Shown here: positions 1 through 10,072 of the stretch, in pieces
Numbering within the stretch: the first letter of the stretch is position 1
Layout of the letters: each line of letters opens with the position of its first letter
NCBI RefSeq assembly: GCF_963082655.1
Contig: NC_081552.1
Span: 196,490,281-196,554,280, forward strand
Reading direction: 5' to 3'
Source of the DNA: Stomoxys calcitrans
Taxonomy: Eukaryota; Arthropoda; Insecta; Diptera; Muscidae
DNA: 64,000 bases
Position numbers and translations under genes: made by a program
The notes under the pieces: model-generated
What the model was told of the DNA's origin: nothing
Databases searched by the model: none
What the model saw: the letters and a program-made list of their open reading frames with translations, nothing else

Positions 1-406
1 AAACTCAGCATAGTTTTGGGAAATCATAAAAAATACCACACGCAAAATCTCAATTCAATTGGATAAGAATTGCGCCCTCTAGTGGCTCAAGAAGTCAAGA
101 TCCAAGATCGCTTTATATGGCAGCTATATCAAAAGAAGAACTGATGTGGCCCATTTACAAGACTAACCGACCTACAATAACAAGAAGTATTTGTGCAACA
201 TTTCAAGCGGCAATCTTCTCTACCACGAAAGTTTGCGTACTTTTGACAGACAGACGGACAGACTGATGGGCATGGCTAGTTTGACTTAAAATGTCGTAAG
301 GATCAAGAATATATATACTTTACGATGTCTTAGACGAATATATCGACAAGTTACAAACAGAACGACGAAACACGTATAAGCCCATCCTAAGGTGGAGGGT
401 AAAAAA
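1..406 (-). mobile_element. HINE (DINE-1-like) element, 5' part, cut by window edge
   Basis: This is the tail of a DINE-like element read on the minus strand. One type-A repeat unit (ATCGCTTTATATGGCAGC near 107) is followed by the GACAGACAGACGGACAG microsatellite at 246-262, the GATCAAGAATATATATAC core near 302, and the terminal CCATCC..GGTGGAGGGTA at about 385-400. The other end lies left of the window. A mariner fragment abuts directly. Confidence 0.7.
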
Positions 407-952
407 AGTCACAGTTTGGTGCGGTTTATGGGCTGGTGGCATCATTGGACCGTACTTCTTCAAAGAGCATGCGAAACGTAAATAATACCCAACTCTTTTT
501 GCCCAAAATGCAAAAGCTTGTTATATGGTTTCAACATGACGGTGCCACATGCCACACAGCACGCGTAACAATGGATTTATTAAGAGGCGAGTTCAGTGAA
601 CATTTTATTTCACGTTCGGGACCGGTCAATTGGGCGCCTAGATCATGCGATTTAACGCCTTTAGACTTTGGCTATGTTTAAGCTCATGTCTATACAGACA
701 GGAAGACACATTGAGGCATTTATTCATGAGATACCGGCCGAAATCTTGGAAAGAGTATGCCAAAATTGCACTAAGCGATTGGAGCATTTGAGGCGCAGAC
801 ACGGTCAAAATTTGAATGAAATAATCTTTAAGCATTAAATTATATGGACCGTACTATCGATTGAAATAAAGATTTCATGCATTCTTCTGAATTTTATGTG
901 TGTTTGTTTTTTTTTTTTTTTTGAAAAACTTTCCTATAGGTCTTAAAAATGC
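407..952 (+). pseudogene. Tc1/mariner transposase remnant (C-terminal half)
   Basis: This is a decayed transposase of the Tc1/mariner superfamily, the cut-and-paste DDE/D family. It opens with the conserved VWCGLWAGGIIGPYFF block (about 412-465). An internal deletion then joins it to LFLPKMQKL and the second catalytic-Asp motif FQHDGATCHTA (about 526-560). The third motif, SCDLTPLD, is at about 643-666. The C-terminal IPAEILERVCQNC and NEIIFKH blocks (about 732-838) lie in other frames. Asp-to-Asp spacing across the last two motifs is 36 intervening residues by my count, so this is not a classic DD34D mariner. The helix-turn-helix and first Asp region are missing. A poly-T run at 908-922 follows the stop and matches the 3' region of the copy at 21.3 kb. 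It has no intact ORF and cannot encode active enzyme. Confidence 0.8.
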
Positions 953-999
953 ATCATTTATAATAAATTTAGACTGATGTTGATCCAAATCACTCTCGA

Positions 1000-2832
1000 A
1001 ACCCGGTAGACGGGATAACACGACTTAACCGTGACTATTCCGAAGAGATGCGCTAGGTTGTTTAACCATCAATTTATTGTGCATCTCAAAAGTGACGGGG
1101 CAAGAAGAAGAGCCATTCGCCGTATTCGTGGTCTCCGAGCCGATGAACAGCCATCACAATTTACCGTGCACGAAGTTACGAATGTCACCCGTGGCGCCAA
1201 ATCTTCTAAGGCCCCGACGGAATCTCTACATTGATGTTGAAGAATTTGGATTTACCTGGAGTTGAGTACCTTACCTTGAGTCCTCAACCTGTCATGAACA
1301 CACACTACTCAAGCCTGGAAAGGACTCGAGTTTGGGGTAGTCGTATAGACCGACCTCCCTTCTCTCACCAGTAGCCAAAACGCTTGAGACATTTCTCCTC
1401 CCGAGCCTCGTAGGAGAATTTCCATTCGCCGAGTATCAACATGGATTTCGAACAACAACTGCTTTGCATGCCATCACTGCACACATTTGCCGTGGCTTCA
1501 ATCAGCCCAGGCCATGTGATAAGACGGTCCTGGTAGCACTGGACATATCAAGGGCATTCGGCAGCCATGCCAAACTATTTGAGGACTTCGCAAATACGTC
1601 CCTCCAGCCAGACCTGACACGCTGGGTCGCGAATTATCTGTGTGGTCGCCAGTCATTTGTGAAATTTAGGGTTAAGAAGTCGAAGCACCGTGGGGTGAAA
1701 CAGGGAGTTCCCCAAGACGGGGTGATATTTCCGGCACTGTTTAACCTCAAAGTTACCCATGAAAATTCCATTAAGGAACTGGAGAGAACTTTTTACATAT
1801 CAATGAGTGCAGTCCGATTCATGTTTAAGCTCAATGATAAGGGCCTCCTTTTATAGCCGTTTATGGCATAGTACCTCACAAATGTCGCCAGCATTAGGAG
1901 GGGATAACCACCGCTGGAATTTTTATAATGGTCTCGCCAGGATTTGAACCCAGGCGGACATGGTTACCTCTGCGCTGCGGTGGTCTCCACTGTTTAACCT
2001 CTACCTATTCTGTATTCCATCCCCTCTAGACGGCATAGAGATCATATCATATGCGGACGATTGTACGATCATGGCAACATGAAGCCCACCAATTGTTGAT
2101 ATCTGCGATAGGTTGAACGTCTACCTCAACGAACTTGCCTCATATCTCGCTGCAAGAAATCTGAAGATATCTATCTGCAACCAAATCTTCAGCCACATAC
2201 GCGTGAGGTGAATGCCGAGCTGACTGTGATGGTCGATGGAGAAATGTTTCCGACCATCAAGTGTCTCAAAATACTTGGCGTCGAATTTGACAGCTCTTAC
2301 ACATTCTCGCCACAGGAATTTAGGATAAAGTCAAAAGTAGAAACAAGGTCCTCAAGTCACTTGCTGGCAGCACTTTGAGTGCAAACAAAGAAACCTTGTT
2401 GACCACGTACAAAGCAATCATCATCTTGTGAATAGATATCCACCGCCCGAAAGCCTTAAGGTAGATCAACATGATTTAGAGCGTAAGGTTCAGCGCTACA
2501 AGAGAGAACCTCTAGATCATGCGGTATATCAAGCGCGTCTATACAACATTCATGCAGATGCGGTAAATAGCTACCGGGTGTAGCTATTCCTGAAGAAATT
2601 GAGCTCCCACGGCAAACCAGAGTAGTTCTGGCTCAATTACGTTCCGGCAGATACGGCCGCCTCAATTCCTACAGAGCAAGTATTGATGCAGACGTGCAAG
2701 TTGTATGTCCTGATTGCGATCAGGGACCAGACGACACACGTCACCAGCTGCCCAGCTAGACCCACTCGACTCAGACTTAGATCCCTCTGGACGCACCCCA
2801 TCATAGTCGCAGAGTTCCTGGATCTCGAAGGG
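1000..2832 (+). pseudogene. Jockey-like non-LTR retrotransposon, reverse transcriptase remnant
   Basis: This is the pol remnant of a Jockey-type LINE. It starts in the endonuclease-RT linker (PKRCARLFN, RRRAIRRIRGLRADEQPSQF, about 1035-1170). RT follows: VALDISRAF (about 1525-1560, with the first catalytic Asp), KQGVPQDG and FPALFNL (to 1748). After a nested SINE it resumes with the second catalytic motif ISYADD at about 2045-2062. The thumb region LNVYLNELASY, AELTVMVDGE and ILGVEFDSSYTFSP is at 2115-2310. The C-terminal CPDCDQGPDDTRHQ zinc-knuckle-like segment and LWTHPIIVAEFLDL are at 2700-2825. GVPQD replaces the usual GVPQG. Several frameshifts and the SINE make it dead. The coding part runs straight into a HINE at 2833, so the true 3' end is missing. 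Confidence 0.85.
1749..1987 (-). mobile_element. tRNA-derived SINE nested in the Jockey RT
   Basis: The 239-bp insert is flanked by a perfect 14-bp target duplication, CACTGTTTAACCTC, at 1735-1748 and 1988-2001. Read on the minus strand it begins with an A-box-like GCGCAGAGGTAACC, then the B box GGTTCAAATCC and TGGCGAGACC. Next come AGCGGTGGTTATCCCCTCC, TGTGAGGTACTATGCC and a tail containing TTCCTTAATGG. This is the pol III SINE structure. The anticodon-arm stretch present in the copy at 14.9 kb is absent here. Removing the insert plus one repeat restores the RT frame up to the catalytic YADD. Confidence 0.85.
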
Positions 2833-3393
2833 CCTAACACAACTAACTGTCCCAAATTTCATCAAAATCGGACAATAGGCGCATTTATTGCCCGATTTTG
2901 ATGAAATTTTGCCTCAAAACCTTAAATAGAGAGATCGAATCTTTACGGCAGCTATATACAAATCGGAAACGATCAGGGCCAAATTGAAGAGGGATGTCGA
3001 TTTCTGCGAAATCGGACAATAAATGCGCCTTTTATTGGTCCAAGACCCTAAATGGAGAGATCGGTGTATATGGCAGCTATATACAAATCTGGACCGATCA
3101 GGGCAAAATTGCACAAAGATGTCGAGGCGCCTAACGCAACGCACTCTCCCAGATTTCGGCGTCAATGGACAATAAATACGCCTTTATGGACCCATCGAGA
3201 GATCGGTCTATATGGTAGCTTTATCCAAATCTGGACCGTTCTGGTCTAAATTGAAAAATAATGTCGACTGGCCTAACACAACTCACTGCCCTAAATTTCA
3301 GCAAAATCGGATAATAAATGTGGCTTTTATAGGCCTAAGATCCTAAATTGGATCCTAATATACCCCCATCCTTCGGTGGTGGGTATAAAAAAC
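2833..3393 (-). mobile_element. HINE element, type-B core, truncated
   Basis: There are about three type-B units (GGCCTAACACAACTCACTG, AGAGATCGGTCTATATGG), ending in CCCCCATCC TTCGGTGGTGGGTATAAAAA at 3367-3392. The GTCY core and the stem-loop end are missing. It abuts the Jockey remnant at 2832. Confidence 0.65.
2854..2909. repeat. Perfect inverted repeat inside HINE
   Basis: Arms AAATTTCATCAAAATCGG (2854-2871) and its exact complement (2892-2909) enclose 20 nt in which CAATA/TATTG can also pair. Neighbouring HINE units carry only one orientation of this motif. Confidence 0.85.
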
Positions 3394-5185
3394 TATCGGT
3401 AAAAATTGGAATATATTTATATAACCAAGAAATTATAGTTAAATTTTTTTTTAATATACCCTACACCATAAAACTCGTTTATAACCTTTCGGCAACAACT
3501 TTCAAAGACTTCTCAAGACTAAATTTGATGAAAATGCTAAAATCATTTTTCCCTTATTTATATTTTTGAGATTCGAATATTTAAACTTTTGTTTTGCCAA
3601 TTCAACACCATATGTTGATTTTGATTAATGGTCTAGTGCAATGGGCAAATCATACCCTTGTCCAAAGTAAACCCCTGCTGATAACTACAACATCATATTA
3701 TATTAGGTTAGGCAAACCCTACACAAGTTGCTAAAATAATGCGAAAATTTATGTATCCTCAAATACCCTTTTTCTCTATACATTCCTATTCTAATAAACA
3801 TTGAATCTACCACAACTGTTATTTTTAAGAAAAATGTTTTAAATTCTTCCTCTTCCGTTCGCATTTTATCTTATTTGCTGGTTATTGCATTTTTCGAATA
3901 GTGTTCACCAACAGAAACTTTAATATACTATGAAAAATTGCCTTTCGCTCAGCCAAAAAGTATGCAAAACTTTTTCAACACTTCCTCTGTTGTCAAACAA
4001 AATAGTGCATGCATATTCAAATATTGGTTTCTGACCGCAGTGACGACTCAGTCTTAAGTCTGTATGGGGTTGGTGTATGTTTGTGTATGCGTGTGCCATC
4101 TAAACCAAAAGTATGCAAACTTTTATTGAATTTCATCGTTCATTGGGCCATTAACATTGACCCAAAAGTATGCAAAATATTTTTTTTTTTAGTTACAATT
4201 AAGCCTAAAAGCATATCAGAATGACAACAGAGCAGCATCATAATTCTTCTTGTTTCATATGAAAAAAGCAAATCTTTTATCTCTAGCATTTCTATCATGC
4301 TCTTAGCAACGGCGGCAGGAAGCTTTGGTATTGAATGCTGTAGCAAGGCAAGCACATATTTCTCTTGGCGTATGCTTTATGGCAGTCCAATGACAAGAGT
4401 CACCGGGGTGCCATAAGGGATGCTTAATGTCATAGCACAGATTGTCTATTCATTTGTAACATTTTGCAAATGCCTGCAAATCCATTAGATATTCCATAAA
4501 TCACTTTGTATTGCTTGTGTGCGTGCATTTGACATGAGAGAGAGAGGGGGGCGAAGCAGAGTTGAGCTCCAAAGCTGCTCCCACAGCGGCAGGAAAAGTT
4601 AAATCTCACTTTTTTATGATATTGACATGTCCTCGGTGAGTGCTGGAGGATACTTTAATCTCTTAAGGAATTTTATTGAATCTACAACAGAAAGACACCT
4701 CCGACATTGGTTTTCCCTTGAATTGGGCTAGGCTTTGAGACATAACAAATTGAGTTTTTATTTAACGAAAAAGTACAAAGTTTGAAGTACAGCCCTTTTG
4801 GTTCAAGGAAAAATGAGATTGTCTTTGATGGATTGCTAATTAGTACAACTTCTGCTTGGCAACAGAATTTCAAGTAAGTCTGTTGTGATGACTTCCAAGC
4901 TGCTGTGCATTTACAATTGGCCCTCAAGTCTCTTCAATACTCAGCAAGAACCTGTAGCCGTTTGAAGCTACTTTCTTAATACTTTACTAATTGCATAGAA
5001 CTTTGCCTAATTTAATGGAGTAAGTTGAGAACATTTGTTTAATTAAAATCAAAGTTTTTCATAGATGTGATTATTAACAACTTATAACAGCTTAATAGCC
5101 TCAAACACAAAAGAAGCAGGTGAACTACAAAGGAGGAGCAAAGCAGGCATTGCTTTGAGATACAGTCAAAATGATTGGCTGACAA
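3394..5185. other. No gene seen; AT-rich spacer
   Basis: This 1.8-kb stretch shows no recognisable coding sequence. Three copies of an AAAAGTATGCAAAACTTT-like motif lie at about 3957, 4107 and 4163, and a short GAGAGAGAGAG tract is at 4536-4546. The rest looks like unique or very old repeat DNA. Confidence 0.5.
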
Positions 5186-5186
5186 G

Positions 5187-5355
5187 CCATCAAGTAAAAG
5201 CGCATTAAGTTCGACCGGGCCGAATCCACCCTTCACCATGCACAGCACTTATTCCATATATTAAATGGCCTTTGGAGTCATGAATTGGAAGACATAAAAC
5301 TACCACGTTTAAAGTTTCAGCCAAATCTAGTCTCGGGAAGTCTACTCAGAGCAAC
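5187..5355 (-). mobile_element. HINE 3' end fragment
   Basis: A terminal CAAGTAAAAGCGCATTAAG is followed by stem-loop TTCGACCGGGCCGAA (about 5210-5224). A short stretch ending in CAGCCAAATCTAG follows, and the element is truncated there. Confidence 0.6.
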
Positions 5356-5361
5356 TTGTTA

Positions 5362-5450
5362 GTAAAAACAGCAAAAATGTTTGCTGTAACAGCAGAAAGT
5401 CTGCTGGAAATAGAACAGCAGTAATTTTTTGCTAAAACAGCAAACACTTT
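5362..5450. repeat. AGCAAACA/TGTTTGCT palindromic short repeat
   Basis: Alternating AACAGCAAAAATGTTTGCTG, AACAGCAG and TTTGCTAAAACAGCAAACA blocks occur within 90 bp. A related block is at 37636-37705. This is an unclassified dyad-rich repeat. Confidence 0.6.
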
Positions 5451-5473
5451 CCGCTCTTTTCAAATAGTAAAAA

Positions 5474-6042
5474 TGTAAAAAAATGTTAAGTTCGGCCGTG
5501 CCGAACTTTGGATACCCACCACCATGGATATATTAATCATCCTTATTATAACTCAAGGACCACATCCATAGTTATGTCTAAACAGGGGCAGGTCAAGGTC
5601 TGGATCATATTTTATTCAGGTTGCGAGACAACAATAGTTTCAGCGAAATCAGACAATAAATCAGCTTTTTATGGGATTACGACTCTAAATTGGAACATCG
5701 GTCAACAGGCGTCAATATCTTTATAGTCTGACCTGGATCATATTTGGATCGGATGTAGGGAGGCTAAAAACACTCAATGACCCAAATTTCAACGAAATCG
5801 GGTAATAAATAAAGCTTTTATGGTAGATCGGTCTATATAGCAGCTATATCCAAATATGGTCCGATTTGGCCCGTTCAAGAACTTAGCCAGCGTGCAGCAA
5901 AAAAACGTATCTGTACGACATTTCAGCTCAATATCTCAATTTTTGAAGGCTGTAGAGTTATTACAACATACAGACGGACATTGCTAAATTGTCTTAGAAT
6001 TTTACGACGATCATAAATATTTCAAAATTTGTATATTCCATC
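5474..6042 (-). mobile_element. HINE element, type-B core
   Basis: The stem-loop end TTCGGCCGTGCCGAA and ATACCCACCACCATGG lie at about 5490-5527. About two type-B units follow. A decayed core CAGACGGACATTGCTAAATTG lies at about 5970-5990. It meets the next element tail to tail at about 6043. Confidence 0.7.
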
Positions 6043-7190
6043 TTATGATACCCACCACAATACGATGGGGGTATAATAATCTAGTCATTTCGTTTGTAAC
6101 ACCTAGAAATTTTGATCTGCGACCCCATATGGTATACAGATTCTGGATCGTCTCGGCATTCTGAATTGAAATCACCATAGCTCTCGACCGCGTAAAACTA
6201 GCCGCTTGAAATTTTGCACAGATACTTCTTCTTGATGTAGGTTGATGGGGATTGCAAATGGGCCATATCGGTTCAGATTTGGATATAGCCCCCATATAAA
6301 CCGTTCCCCGGATTTGATCTCTGGAAACCTTAGAAGCCTCAATTTTCATCCGATTTGGCTGAAACTTAAAACAAAGACTTGAGTTATGACTTCCAACATA
6401 CATGCCAAGTGTGATCTGAATCGGTTTATAAACAGATATAGCCCCCATATAAACCGATCCCCGGATTGGACTTCTTGAGCCCTTAGAAGCCTAAATTTTC
6501 AATCGATTTGACTAAAATTTGGAACAAAGACTGGGGTTATAACTTTCAAAATCCATGAAAAGTATGATACATGTCGGTCTATAAGCTGATATAGCCCCCA
6601 TATAAACCGATCCCCAGATTGGACTTCTTGAGCCCTTAGAAGCCTCAATTTACATCCGATATGACTAAAATTTAGAACCAAGACTCGGGTTATGACTTCC
6701 AACATACATGCCAAGTGTGATCTGAATCGGTCTATTAACAGATATAGCCTCCATATAAACCAATCCCCGGATTTGACTTCTTGAGCCCTTAGAAGCCTCA
6801 ATTTTCATCCGATTTGGCTGAAACTTGAGTTTTGACTTCCAACATTCATGCCAAGTATAATCCTAATCGGTCAATAAGCAGATATAGCGCCCATATAAAC
6901 CTATTCCGGGATTTGATTTTTTCAGCTTTTAGAAGCCTAAATTTTCACCTGAATTGGATGCAATTTACCCCAAAACACTATCCTATGACTTGCAACACCA
7001 GTGCCAAGTTTTATACGAATCGGTCTATAGGGTGATATAGGCCCCCCTAAGTGCCGATAACCCGATATGACTTCTTGAGACCAAAATAATTCAAATACAA
7101 ACTCAGTTAATAAGGGTACATTTTTGACCGAATCCATGGTGGTGGGTGCTCAAGATGCAGCTTGGCCGAATTTAGCACGCTTTTACATGT
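6043..7190 (+). mobile_element. HINE element, near full length, type-A core
   Basis: It begins at ATACCCACCAC and GATGGGGGTATAATAATCTA (6048-6086). The conserved CGTTTGTAACACCT block and GCCGCTTGAAATTTTGCACA (about 6200-6219) follow. At least five type-A units come next (CATATAAACCGATCCCCGGA, GACTTCTTGAGCCCTTAGAA). It closes with ATCCATGGTGGTGGGT (7130-7147), a decayed stem-loop TTGGCCGAATTTA and CGCTTTTACATGT (7190). The GTCY microsatellite is lost. This copy shows the usual order of parts and is the reference for the shorter copies. Confidence 0.8.
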
Positions 7191-7194
7191 CTTT

Positions 7195-7655
7195 CAATAT
7201 AAGACGATCTAGCCATGTCTATACGCCTGTCTGTTGAAATCACGCTACAGTCCTTAAAAAAAAAGATATTGAGCTGAAGCTATGCCCAGGCACTTTTTCC
7301 TATAGACAGGTTAATTTCGAAGACATGATATATCTGACTATATCTTCATATAGCCCCCATACAGATCTTCAATTTGGTTCAGATCGGTACAGATTTGGAT
7401 ATAGCTGGCAAATAAACCGATCTCTCGATTTATGGTCTTAGTCCCATAAAAGACGCATTTATTGTCCGATTTCGCCGAAACATAGGATAGTGAATTGTGT
7501 TGCACCCCTCGACATCCCTCTTCAATTTGGCCCAGATCGGTTCAAATTTGGATATAACTGCCATACAGGCCGATCTCTCGATTTATGGTTTTGAGCCCAA
7601 AATAGGCGCATTTATTGTCCAATTTCACTGAAATTTGGATTTTTATTACTTGTTT
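7195..7655 (+). mobile_element. HINE element, type-B core, 3' truncated
   Basis: A GACGATCTAGCCATGTCTAT core with a CGCCTGTCTGTTG remnant lies at about 7203-7236. About two type-B units follow (CCGATCTCTCGATTTATGG, GCGCATTTATTGTCC). It ends at a LINE fragment. Confidence 0.65.
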
Positions 7656-7659
7656 TATT

Positions 7660-8022
7660 TCGGGGCTACGTAGAACAAATTAAGGGCGTGGGCGATGAAC
7701 ACGCATGTCGCACTGTGGCGAAAGCAGCAAGGATATCAGTATGGCTTTCGGTATCATTACGGATCGTCCTATGCAATCCGTACCACTTATGCAGAATATG
7801 TGCGGCAAGTGACAGCGTGCCCTATGTGGGAAAGATGGTGAGACGTTGAAACATTTACTGTGCCAATGCAGGCTTTCGCAGCCAACAGACTCCGACACTT
7901 GGGTGGGGATACGATGCCAGACTTGAGCCAGCTTAGGAGCGCAGAATGGAAAACATTTAAGGATTTAGTGACTGTCGGAGTCAATACGCAAAAGAAGCCG
8001 ATTACAGGCTTAGGTATATGAC
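7660..8022 (+). pseudogene. I/LOA-type LINE, C-terminal tail remnant
   Basis: This is a short 3' piece of a non-LTR retrotransposon pol. CRICAASDSVPYVGKDGETL and KHLLCQC (about 7790-7872) form the CCHC-like region that follows RNase H in I/LOA-clade elements. After a frameshift the sequence continues as RLRHLGGDTMPDLSQLRSAE and WKTFKDLVTVGVNTQKKPIT (about 7890-8010). No RT or RNase H catalytic residues are present. It is wedged between two HINE fragments. I chose the clade from the zinc-knuckle and histidine spacing plus resemblance to the 33-kb LINE tail; a related R1-type element is possible. Confidence 0.6.
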
Positions 8023-8710
8023 CATAGTGGCATAGGTCGGTTGGGATTGTAAATGGTCCATATCGGTCAATGTTTTGACAGAGCTGCCATATAAACCGAT
8101 CTTTGATCGTGACTTCTTGAGCCACTAGAGGGTGCAATCATTATCCGATTTGGATGAAATTTTCCGTGAGGTGTTTTGTTACCGACTTCCAACAACTGTG
8201 TTTTGTTATGACTGGGTAAAATCGATGCATAACCTGATATAGCTGTCATATAAACCGATTTAGGGTCTTGACTTCTTGAGCCTCTAGAGGGCGCACATCC
8301 CATCCGATTTCGCTGAAATTTAGCATGCGATGTTTTTTTATGATTTCCAACAACTATTCTGAGTATGGTTTAAATAGGTCCATAACCTGATATAGCTGTC
8401 ATATAAACCGATCTTTAATCTTGACCTCCTGACCCACTAGAGGGTGCAATTCTTCTCCAATTTGGACGAAATTTTGCATGAGGTGTTCTGTTATGACTTC
8501 CAGAAACTGTGCCAAGTATGGGTAAAATCGATGCATAACCTGATATAGGTGTCATATAACCCGATCTGGGGTCTTGACTTCTTGAACTTCTAGAGGGCGC
8601 AAATCCCATCCGATTTCGCTGAAATTTTGCATGACTTGTTTCGTTATGACTTTCAAAAACTCTGGAAAGTATGGTTCAAATCGGTCCATAACCTGATATA
8701 ACAGCCATAG
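8023..8710 (+). mobile_element. HINE element, type-A core, interrupted by Transib
   Basis: Four type-A units in the CCACTAGAGGG / CCTCTAGAGGGCGCA variant run at a spacing near 153 bp. The array breaks in the middle of ATATAACAGCCATAG at 8710, where the Transib-like element begins. The array does not clearly resume at 12990, so a junction with the Jockey remnant may predate the insertion. Confidence 0.7.
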
Positions 8711-10072
8711 CACAGTGGGCCAAATGGCAAAAAAATTGGAAATAAGTCTACAACTTTTTATCTGTTGATTTTAGCCATACAAAATGTTCTAGACATTTGT
8801 AGAGGAGGACATAGGCTTTCAGAAAAGTGTTGTTGGTCCATATCTTTAATACAGGGTGAGCTACAGGGTGTCAAAGTTGACCACTTTTGACTTCTCCAAG
8901 CTTCTGGGGGCCATAACTTTTGATCTACTCAACCGATTTACATGATTTAGGACTCTAGAGAAAGAGCTTGACAAGATCTAAAAAACTTATGCATAAAGTA
9001 CCATGCCATCGTGTACTGTTAAGGAGTTATGAATTGTTTAATTTTAAAATATGAAAATTTGGCCTTGGTTTTTTTCAGTGTTTTTTAAATAACTCCGTCA
9101 ATTTTAAAGCTATAAACTTCATACTTCACACAAATTATGCCAGCATATGTGTGCATAAAATACAAAAGGAATCACGTGAATATCTTTGGCGGTTTAAAAA
9201 TGGCATCGTTTTCAATATGAAAAATATTTTTTTTGTCAAAAAATTGCAAAATTTTTCAAAAAAGATACTCCCATTTCCTTTAAGTTTTCGCAAACTTTGG
9301 CCGTCAAAGCATTATCATTTCTTTCCATTTTCACAAAGTCGAGGTATTAAGAAAAGTTTTAAGTGCTAATTTGGCTAATTTCGATATCAAACAACACCGT
9401 TATCTTAAGACCAAAATGGCCAATTTTTTTACTAAACTTCAAAAGTTTCTCACTGGAAAAAAAGTTCCACGGGGATTTTTTCGCTTTTTTTGAACTTAAA
9501 TGAAAGCTTAAAATGTTCCCAACATTTTAAGGTATGTCTCGCCATATCCTAGCCATAAATGAGATCGTAGCGATCAAAATACTGAAAAAAGTCAATTTTC
9601 AAGTAGTGCTATATTCATTGCTAAAAAACAAGTATTACGTCACATTTTATTGCAAAGATGTTAAATAAACTTTTATTTGGTAACACTTCTTCTACAAAAC
9701 ACAAAAAGAATCATGGAAATATCTCTATTCTATTCCATTTTATGGAACCGGCAATAAAAAAGTCAATTTTTCAAAAAAGTCGAATTTCCCAAATTTTGTT
9801 TTTGTTGTCCTAATTGCACATGACACACTATAGCCATATTTACGCAACATACCTTATCGTAAAGGAAATTTTCATACCTTTCCAACGATGTATAAAACAT
9901 TTCTCAACTCGGATTCTATCTACTCTAAAATTCATTTACACTTCATTAAACTCTATATAAAAATGTCTATTTGTGAAATGGAACCTTATATGGGGCCTAC
10001 ACTAAAACATTGATAGATTTGCCCAGGGTTTACAATACAAATGTGTTAGAATAAAAAAAGGTCTCCTGCCAA
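8711..10072 (+). repeat. Left arm of the giant inverted repeat
   Basis: This is the reverse complement of 11625-12989 over its whole length as checked by eye. The one difference I found is a trinucleotide: GTGTTGTTGG here versus GTGCTGTTGTTGG in the other arm, which accounts for the 3-bp length difference. A 72-codon frame (9151-9369) is identical in both arms, but it looks like AT-rich chance coding. Confidence 0.9.

Noticed and set aside
1900..1965. Possible tRNA gene (B-box GGTTCAAATCC)
   Set aside because: Part of a SINE with target duplications. No cloverleaf can be completed because the anticodon arm is absent.
9151..9369. 72-codon frame in the left arm, identical in the right arm (12328-12546)
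   Set aside because: Identity follows from the inverted duplication. The composition is AT-rich low complexity with no domain.
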